Source: Priapulus caudatus (taxonomy: Eukaryota > Priapulida > Priapulimorpha > Priapulimorphida > Priapulidae). Taken from it: 27,120 nt of DNA. Position 1 is the first letter of the stretch; each line of letters begins with the position of its first letter. The notes below the pieces were generated by a model. That model was not told where the DNA came from, searched no databases, and saw only the letters and a program-made list of their open reading frames with translations. Below, piece by piece: positions 11,001 to 21,070 of this stretch. Where the stretch lies: positions 68,526 to 95,645 of the forward strand of contig NW_014577255.1 of the NCBI RefSeq assembly GCF_000485595.1, given 5' to 3'. Position numbers and translations under genes: made by a program.

Positions 11001-13610
11001 TCCCTTCTACATGCTCGCACGCGATGAATCGTGTCGCGCGTCGAATGATAAATCATACAGTTTTAAATGCAGCTATGTATGTTAATGACCTCGCGATCAT
11101 AACCATCAACTTGTCCTACTTATTTCACAATTAGACGAACATTTACAGGCCATGTCAGGGTGCGAAATTAACGGGAATTAACGAATGTACCGGAGTCAAA
11201 TACTCCCTGATTTACTGTCGGACTCCCTGATTTGACATATGCAGGAGTCCGTGTGACGCCCTGAAAATTCTGCCATACTAACTAGTTCATTCTGAAGCAC
11301 GGCCTCACGGAATTACTGTATTTTTTCAGCTAATGTCCAAAGAAAATTTGGCAGACGTGCAACTGCATGAATCTTAAAAATAAGCACATGCGTTACTGTT
11401 AATATATTTAATTTTTAACCTCAGGCTGCGGACTCCCTCTTTTTGAGGCTAGGGAGTCCGTTGGACTCCCTTGTTCAAAAGTTAACTTCTACCCCTGCCA
11501 TGTTATGTGCATCGGCATAAAAGCCAAGCATTTAGGTAGCATCAATGATGCATGCTTAGGCAATTTAGCTCTCACGCGGTAGGGCCGGCCTCGCTAAGCG
11601 TGGCCTACAGGCTATGTACAACGCCTGCCACAGTGATGTCATATACACATTAGCTTCATAGCGCATGTGATCATGAAAGACAGAAATGACGTCTGAAAAT
11701 AATGTCGGCTAACACAACAAGCAATCAATGCAGACAAACACTGTGCGTGTTGTGCGCGCAGTCACGCACGCAATCGACAACGAACACGTCGTGTCAACAA
11801 TGAACGCGTTCTAATGCGCTTTTACGACATACACTGCCGTTTTGAACCCGATGACATCACGACACACGGACACGGACACGGACACACGGGCGACACGCCC
11901 CTCACCCCACCCCTGATGACACAAGCATCCCGCAGATCAGCTGTGCTGTTCTGATCACAGGCACTTGGAGCGTTTCAATAAAATATAACGCTGCATAAAT
12001 ACGAAATCTATTTACTACCAAAGTCTTAATGTTTCTCTACTCTCTTTCGCCTATTATTGCCGACAATTTCCTGTAAATGCCATGGAAATGCTCCTCTGCA
12101 ACACACATGTACACCGCACGCACGCTGCCGCACACTGACACATATATATATATACTATCAAGAGCTAATAATACCTTAATCTAATCAATCTAATCCAATC
12201 AAGAGATAATAATATAATAAGATCAAAAGGTATTATTAGCTCTTGCATACTATCAGGAGCGTATAATCATTATCATTATACGCTCCTGATACTATATATA
12301 TATGTGTCAGTGTGCGGCAGCGTGCGTGCGGTGTACATGTGTGTTGCAGAAGAGCATTTTCCGTGACAGTATCAAGAGCTAACAATACTATAATAATAAA
12401 GCTATAATAATATTATTGTAACATCTGTTTTGCACATGTAGTACTACATTAGTAATTGTAGATAGCATAGGTTAGGATTGGCCGTTTAGCAAGGCGGTAC
12501 AAATGTTTGGCGTTGGCAACTTGGCATAGGTTGGGTTAGCTCTTGATAGTATCAGGAGTAAGATAATATAGGATAATAATAATAATATAGAATAATATAG
12601 ATAATATCCTATATTATCTTACTCCTGATAGTATCAGGAGCTAATAATGACAAATAATTTGTCTTTATTAGCTCCTGATAGTATATATATATTATGTGTC
12701 AGTGTGCGGCAGCGTGCGTGCGGGTGTACATGTGTGTTGCAGAGGAGCATTTGCACGGCATTTACAGGAAATTGTCGGCAATAATAGGCGAAAGAGAGTA
12801 GAGAAACATTAAGTCTTTGGCAGTAAATAGATTTCGTATTTATTTAGCATTATATTTTATTGAAACGCTCCAAGTGCCTGTTATGTGTCTCTGATGCTCT
12901 CTTGCGTGGCTCTAGCGCCGGTGGTCGCACACATTACGCGGCCACGCTGTTTATAAACGGTTCGTTTTACCGCCGTGCCGCCGGCTCAATAGCCAGCATC
13001 TGCTACGATGAAATAAATATGCCGGAGAGAGCATGTACATGTACGCACGCGCGCGCGCGCGCACGCACGCACGCAAACAGAGAGATATATCAAGAGCTAA
13101 TAATAACAAATTTGTCTTTATTAGCTCCTGATAGTATATATATATTATGTGTCAGTGTGCGGCAGCGTGCGTGCGGGTGTACATGTGTGTTGCAGAGGAG
13201 CATTTGCACGGCATTTACAGGAAATTGTTGGCAATAATAGGCGAAAGAGAGTAGAGAAACATTAAGACTTTGGCAGTAAATAGATTTCGTATTTATTTAG
13301 CATTATATTTTATTGAAACGCTCAAAGTGCCTGTTATGTGTCTTTGATGCTCTCTTGCGTGGCTCTAGCGCCGGTGGTCGCACACATTACGCGGCCACGC
13401 TGTTTATAAACGGTTCGTTTTACCGCCGTGCCGCCGCCGGCTCAATACCCAGCATCTGCTACGATGAAATAAATATGCCGGAGAGAGCATGTACATGTAC
13501 GCACGCGCGCGCACGCACGCACGCAAACAGAGAGATATATACACGCACCAGCACTTACGCACATGCACACACACACACGCACGCACGCACACACACACGC
13601 ACGCACGCAC

Positions 13611-13646
<36 letters not shown>

Positions 13647-16600
13647 GGTTGGGGGAAGCGGCGCCTGACACATTAATATTGAGACACGTCATCACTACGG
13701 TGCAGTTCGCAGACGAACGCGAGCGATATAAGTTCTCCGGCGAACTGAGGCGTATATAAGCAAGCTCATGCAATAAACATCGGCGCATGAAGCGTTCGTC
13801 GCTTTGAAGAAATATCTGCATAAAAAGCGAACAAGCCTGAAGAAGAAAGGAGCGATTACGCACGTTGGCCACCAGCCATTCACCGAACGCGTTTGAAAAC
13901 CTACGCGCAGCAAAACACCGGTGGCCGGTCGTCGGCTCCTGTTGATATCGCGTCAGACGGGCATTATGGCGGGTAAAAACACCGACATTTCATTGAATAT
14001 GTATGAACTGCATCGTATCAAGATGATTACATTGGCATAAATGCTACCGCTCTACTGTACAGAGCTGACGGGAAATAAATTCATACGAAGTTACGAATAA
14101 TGCATATATAATCTATACGGGATTACGGGGGCTTATCACCACAAAGCAACGGCGAACCAACTTGATCTCGTTGCGCGAATATGGCGCTTCGGAACGAGCG
14201 GATTAGGAAACAAATTCGATTATAAATTCGCAAATAGAAAGAATGATCGCGTCAGGGAATAAGCTCGAACAGCCAAACTGTAGAGTGAGCTTAGTCGTTT
14301 GCTCCATTTACTATATACTAGTATGCTTGCTAATATTTATATAGCGGCTAATCTGGCGGTACACGGGGTGTAAACAGTGCATGAATGTATACGTAATTAG
14401 GACGCACAGGCAATGTGATGCCGCGTGTCAGCTATTAAGGTATTTCGATCCAAAAATACTAAAACACGGCTATGAAATCTCACCGAGAGTACCATTACAG
14501 TTAAGGCGATTTCCGAAGCTAAACAAACCATTTATTCGCGTCAATGCAGTCGTACCTTGAATGAGAGTTCGTACTGCTCGCCTCCCCACACGTCCAGCCC
14601 AGGATCGTAGCCCCCCAGCTCCCAAAAATACTCCCTGTCCATCGCAAACAGACCACCTGCCATCACTGGGCTCCTAGACGAAGAGAAAATGAAAATAACG
14701 ACATGGTCACTGGTAAGTCGGTAACGGGCGCATGAATAGCGGCGAGTCGTCGACGGTGAAGGTCGCGCAGCCGACGTCAGGCAGTCGTTCTCTGCCGTCA
14801 CGAATGCCTACAACTCCGCCACGGATGTCTGCTCGCGTCTGCGCGCTTTTATTGCCAACATCAAAGCGAGATTAGAGAAGGGCCGGGCCGACAGCACGAA
14901 CTAGATTGACGTGGGCATCCCACTCCGACGTCTTCTACGAGTTTCATTTTATCGCTGCTCTTCGAAAACAAATTCGCCCTCGCAAAAACATTGCGCATGG
15001 AGATTGGCAGTCCGCCTTTGTTGAAATCTGTGTGCGCAAGATAGACGTAGGGAAGAAATAAATTGATGCAGTGCGTCTATCTCAAACAATTGAAGCTGAT
15101 TGCACTATAGCTGTACTGCAAATGGTAGCAAACATTACTGAACGTAAAAAAACACAAACAACCGCTATCAAATTTCCTTCGGCACAGGGGCTGATGAGCC
15201 ACGCACTCGCGCGCACGCGCGCACGCACGCACGCACGCACACGAACACGCACGCACGCATCTTGAATTAATACATTATATATGCTGTACAATCGTCTCTA
15301 CGAGGGTTATATAACCTACTAGACCGCACAGAGATACATACATATGGTCATTTGCTATTCCGACAGTCATATTATCAGAAATAAAATAAAATAACACATC
15401 ATATTTTACTTTTGATATTATCTAAGACTACGCTGATCAGGCTACTTTCCAATAAGTAAGAAACTGTCAGTCGGGTACTCTTCCATAAGCGTGTAGTGAG
15501 TTCTCACTGACATGCTCTATATTTTCCAGCGCTATATGTAACATCAGACGTTTCACGAGTCGCACGCGATGTATTCATGTTAGGCTCACCTCTCCTCCCC
15601 ACAGGAGCGCAGCGTCGCGCTCAGCCTCTCTCTACACGCAGATGCAAGGCGAAGAATCGAGAGAGAAACTATCATCGCGCTATCGCGACGCAGCGCAATG
15701 CAGCCGGCGAGATTCCCCAAACACGCCGAGATCAAAGCAGCGAGATGCGACCGCATGATGCGGTCATAATAAATGTGAAAAGGCTGTGGCGCCATCCATG
15801 ATCGCTTCGTCGCAATATCACACACTACGATGGCTCAGCAGCACGTAGGCAACTAGAAGCAGCGAATTTGCCGCCTATTGTGCGAAACGCACTGAAAGTT
15901 GGACTGCCGCCCTTTGTGTGCAACGCGTATTGCCTCTATATATAATAGGGTATATAGCGCGGACAGCCTCCACTAGCTAATCAACGATAGAAGTGCGCAC
16001 ATCAGCATGGTATACAGCATCCACGCGCTTACTTTGCCACTTTCACGTGACTAGCTGTCCACGCAGAAACACGAACACGCTGGCCGAGAACTATAGGACC
16101 TGACACTCCCGAGAAAAATAGCTCTCTACCAATAGCTGCCACGTCACATTATTAATCGTGCTTTAAACGAACAGAAATGTACTTTGAACACTTCGATCGA
16201 CCTTATGCTGATTAAATTCGGTAGCTTTTAAGCCATTTTCCCAATTTCCTGCGTACATGATGGCTTCTAGCAAATCCTATTTCCTAATTTCGCAGCATTT
16301 CGATTTCGAAGCGACACACGCAGTAATAAATCTTCTGCCGAGGCATTTTAAACTTCGCTCACAATGTCCAGCAATAACACGTCTATTGCGTTACTAATCG
16401 TGCATCTGTGTGGTCCTGCTACGTCGTCCGTCGTCCTGTATAAGGCCCGTCACACGCGTAGTCGGGTAAGTAGGCAATAATACATACTAGCAATAGCACA
16501 TCAAACCACATGTGCGCATGATGATAGTAGCGTTGAAATATACATACACGTCAGGGGTTAATAATGACAAATTTGTCATTACTAACCCCTGATACACGTC

Positions 16601-19600
16601 AATACACGTATGTATATAGCCCCCCATTCAGTGTAACAGCAGTTTTACTTCGCTCGTCTCTCTTAGCTCATCACTCACACACAACCGCTACGAGCAGCGG
16701 TGCTCTGTAACAGCAGCGGCAGGGCCGTAAAGCTAAGACAGCGGTCGACCACCTACTTGAACGGGTCGGGCATGTTCTTGAGATCGTCTGGCAGCAGCGG
16801 CAGGCGCTTGTAGTAGAGCTCCCAGTCGAAGGCTCCCCTAGCGCCCTCGTCCTGCGCGCGGTAAGCAAAGTTCTCATAGTCGATGACGTCGATGAAGGGG
16901 CAAGCCACCGTTTTCCTGTTGATCGCTATCGGCTCTGAAACACGCGAGGTCGGCAGCTGGATTCGGATCGGTCGCTGGGCTTCGGGGTGTTTCGTCACTA
17001 GGTCACGTTCTTTCGACTAACAGGCTGACGCGAGTTGTCACAATCATCACGAATAATTTACGTCACAACTTTCCCATGACACTTCACTTAAAATGTTACG
17101 ACATTTTAGCCTTTATAACTAGTCATAAAAAATTTCATTACCCCAGGAGTACATGAATAGAGATGTCTCTTCATGCACTGCTGATGGTTAATTACCATGT
17201 TTCTGACAACGCACCCTGCATGGTAATAGTTCATTAGTAGACGCGGCGCTGCAAGTAGCGTGACTGCACAACGTGATACACACGCAGCACTCAGTCTCAA
17301 ATTCTAATTTAAACATTTCCTGTTTCTGGTTTCTGGCTCGCAAGTCAAGTGGCATTGTACGAGCTTCCCTAAATTGTATGGAAATTGAAGAACTCGATGA
17401 CGTAAGGAATAAAATACTCGCTAAAATTCTACAGTCGTCATAGGAAATGAAACAGATATAAACTGAGGGAGATTATTCCACCCACAGCTAATCTACACTA
17501 TATAGTCACGATGAAATATGCGCAGTCAATGACAACGCGTTTCAATATCCTTCACGTTGCACTACAATTCTCTGCGTTTGGATGCATTTCGAATCCTTCA
17601 TTATTCATCACAATACGCTATGGACATACGACAAAATTGCAATCTAACTCACGTTTCCGTGTGCAACGAGGCGACTAGCTTGCGAAAGCAACAAGCCCGG
17701 ACTTGCCGTCACCATTGCTTTGCCATCACACCACATCGTTAACTAGAGGATGCTCGCACTGGGATAACAACACCAGTCGCTTATACAACGCGTCTCCACG
17801 CAGTTAAGCGCGGAAAGCTAAGTACTATAGCCCTTGTTAAGGGCTATAAGCCTGTAGCAGCAAGGGCTATAGTACAAAAGCTACAACGCACCTAACAGCG
17901 GCGGCAACCAGTTGACGTTGGCTTCGCAATGCGAGTCGAGGAAGATGAGCACGTCTCCCGTGGCAACGCGGGCTCCGACCAGACGCGCGCGGATGAGACC
18001 CTCGCGCTTGCCCGCCCGCACGACCTTCGTCTTGGGAAGATTCTTCTTCACGTATTCGTCCAGCTTGGCCTTGAGGAAACCTGTGAGAGGGAGATAGAGA
18101 CAAGGATACCCGTGAGTCATCGACGGTGCGCGGCGCTGCGGCGCGTTCTCGCTCGGCTGCAAAAAGCATATTCGTTTAAAGCTGCTTTCCCGGATTACTA
18201 ATAAAAATTTGTACGAAAAAGTCAGTCACACGCGCATGAATAGTAAATCGAGATACAAAAAAAACCCGTCAAAATGGGTAACACGCCTAGAGTACTTGAA
18301 AGGAAATCACAACTCGAAATCCGCGTATAAACGTGCTGTATAAGGGAGGAAAGTAGCTTTCAATAGGCGGGAACGACCTCGTCGAAGTGACGGTGGGAGC
18401 ATGATATAACAGCATGTAAAAAGGCCGGTTTAAAAAAATATTACTGCGTGTTAGCTTTACTATGATTGCCGTTGATGTATGTCCACTTTCGTCATTTCCC
18501 ACGAGGTGAACCCAGGATTCCGCTATTTTACTTCTACATGAAATCATGTAGCGACAGAAGGAACGGTGCACATTCAAACACAACGCAGTGTATGTACGCA
18601 GCCTCAGTCTGCAAGTAACATCAATTCTTTAACGCAGACAGACGACACACACGGGAGCCGGGAGATCAGTCATACTGCCTAGCTGATTTAGTCGTGTATA
18701 AAAGCGTTCGTCTGCTCCGCACTGCGTGCTGCCGGCACGCGCGCGCCACTGCGGGGTGCCTGTCGTCTACACACACCCACGACGCCTGGCCGAATGGAAG
18801 AACACAAAGTTCGCTTCTTTCTCCGCGGATAGAGAAAAAAATCCCGAAACGGCACGCGCTGCGGTGAGGGTGGCAGCCTGTCGCGTCAGCCCTCCCACGT
18901 CGGCAGCCTTCCGCGGCTAGCAGCGCCACCACGCGAGAATCAACGGTACCACCGCCCCGCGACGCTGACACTGCTGAGCAGCGCACCAGGCCGAGAATCT
19001 ACGTACCACCGCCCCGCGGATGCTGGACACTGGCTAGCAGGCGCCACCGCCGAAATCAACGGTACCAACGGCCACGCCAGACGCTGCTATAGCAGGCCAC
19101 CCTGCGAGATCAACGATACGCCCCGCGACGCTGACACTGCTAGCAGCGCCACGCGCCGAGATTCAACGGTTACCCCGCACCACGTGACGCTGCTAGCAGC
19201 GCCACCACCGGAGATCAATCGTACCACGCCGTCCCGACACCAACACTCAGTCCTAGCAGCGCCACCATGCTAAATCAATGGTACCATGGCCCCCACGACA
19301 CCACCACTGTAGCACCGGCCACCATCGAGAATCAACGGTACCATGCCCCGCGACACCAACCTGCTGAGCAGGCGCCACCATGCGAGAAATCAATGGTACC
19401 ATGGTCGCCCTGCCGACACCGAACACTTGCTAGCAGCGCCACCGACGCGAAAATCAACGTACCATGGCCCGCGACGCAACACTGCTGAAGCAGGCCAACC
19501 ACGCTGAGAATCAACGGCGGTACCAGGCCCCGCGACACCAATCACTGCTAGCAGCGCCACCATGCGAGAATCAACGGTACCATGGCCCTGCGACACCAAC

Positions 19601-21016
19601 ACTGCTAGCAGCGCCACCATGCGAGAATCAATGGTACCACGGCCCCGCGACACCAACACTAGTAGCAGCGCCACCATGCGAGAATCAACGGTACCATGGC
19701 CCCGCGACACCAACACTGCTAGCAGCGCCACCATGCGAGAATCAACGGTACCATGGCCCCGCGACACCAACACTGCTAGCAGCGGCACCACGCGAGAATC
19801 AACGGTACCATGGCCCCGCGACACCAACACTGCTAGCAGCGCCACCACTCGCTCGCGCAGATCACGTCTCACGGGCGGCGAGCCGACATGCTCGTGGCAA
19901 CGACGTCGTTTCAGCACAGCACGTGAGAGAAACGAGCCGCTCCATTATTCACGGCCTTCATTATTCATGCTGGCGAAGTGAGAACGAGTCGATCCGCACA
20001 AATGTCCCCTCAATGAATATTGGATGACCCGTATAGTGCGAGGACACACACGCGCGAGGATCTGCCAAGCTGTAATGTCATACATATCATAATATATATA
20101 TAAAACTATATAAGTATAATTAAATATGTAGATATATACATCAGTCTTGTCTTATATGGAATAGCTTCTTTATATCTAATGGCCTAGTTGTACTCTCAAA
20201 TTTTTTTTGGGGGGGAGGACGGACGTCAGCCCTATATACATGTACAGCCAGCCACCTATGGCCCAGAATCCGAAATTATAACGCTAGAAACATGCTAACC
20301 AAGTACGGGGGTTACTGGATGGGGAATCATCATGCCATCAAACTCTGAAGAACGATCGATGCGTTTTCGTTCTCTCAATTCGGCAATGAGAGAATGAAAG
20401 ACTAACATAGAAAGAGCGGATATGAATAAATAAACAAACAACCAAATAAATAAATAAATAAATATACGCGGCTCCTGCATGGTCACTACACTACACTCGA
20501 CTACGTACAAAAATTCCACTACCGTATTGGTTATGCGGTCTCTCCGCTATACGGGTCATTCCCGGGATTTGTGGGCCATTTCCTGGTCACTCACATTTCA
20601 TTATTAACTATCTTCCTCAATTCCAGAACAAGTCATTAACAAACACGCGTAGATCAGCGGCGCGAGCGTTCTCTTTCATGTACAGGAAGCGACGGCTGAG
20701 AGCTGAAATCCGGTTAGGAAAATCGAATCCGCGGTAAAACGTGCAGTGTGCGTGCAATCAGAACTTGATTGCCTCCCGGACAACACCCCGTAGGTGAAGC
20801 CTGTCCTCTGATAAGGCCAAACAGCCTCACAGCTATCTACTCGTTTCTGAATATTTCTCCCTCCCTCGTTTTTCCTCGCTTTCCCTCTCACCCTCTGTCT
20901 CGTTTACTCTCTCTTCTCACCCCTTTCCCCCTTTCTACCCCCTCTCTCATTCCTCTTCCTTTCTCTCTCCCCCTCACTCGCTCTCCCTCTGTTAGCACTA
21001 CAGTCTCGCAGCTACG

Positions 21017-21070
<54 letters not shown>

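Larger units (their letters stand above)
11958..13545. repeat. Fold-back locus: long inverted repeat, stacked palindromes and 455-bp tandem duplication
   Basis: Left arm 11958-12147 (caggcacttggagcg to gacacatatata) is inverted at about 12690-12882, at 13143-13335 and, in part, at 12298-12360. Between arms are five palindromes (separate entry). From about 12632 the unit palindrome + arm + flank is repeated once in tandem with a period of about 453-456 bases (12632-13087, 13088-13545), nearly identical, so the duplication is recent. The two related + strand frames (12860-13237, 13313-13759) come from this duplication and start inside the arm; I do not regard them as genes. Confidence 0.85.

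Noticed and set aside
12860-13759. Two similar open frames (KRSKCLLC...), which looked like a duplicated gene
   Set aside because: They begin inside the inverted-repeat arm without an ATG and follow the 455-bp tandem duplication, ending in microsatellite sequence; similarity is from DNA duplication, not coding constraint.
9939-14555. A fourth catalytic-loop exon
   Set aside because: I searched the - strand of this intron and of 8446-8863 for PCSR..GHIYR-like sequence by eye and found none; a profile search could still find a decayed copy.
19390-20027. Long repetitive open frames on both strands (175 and 187 codons)
   Set aside because: They are produced by the 57-bp minisatellite, whose unit is a multiple of three and lacks stops; neither strand shows a start context, a domain or conservation.
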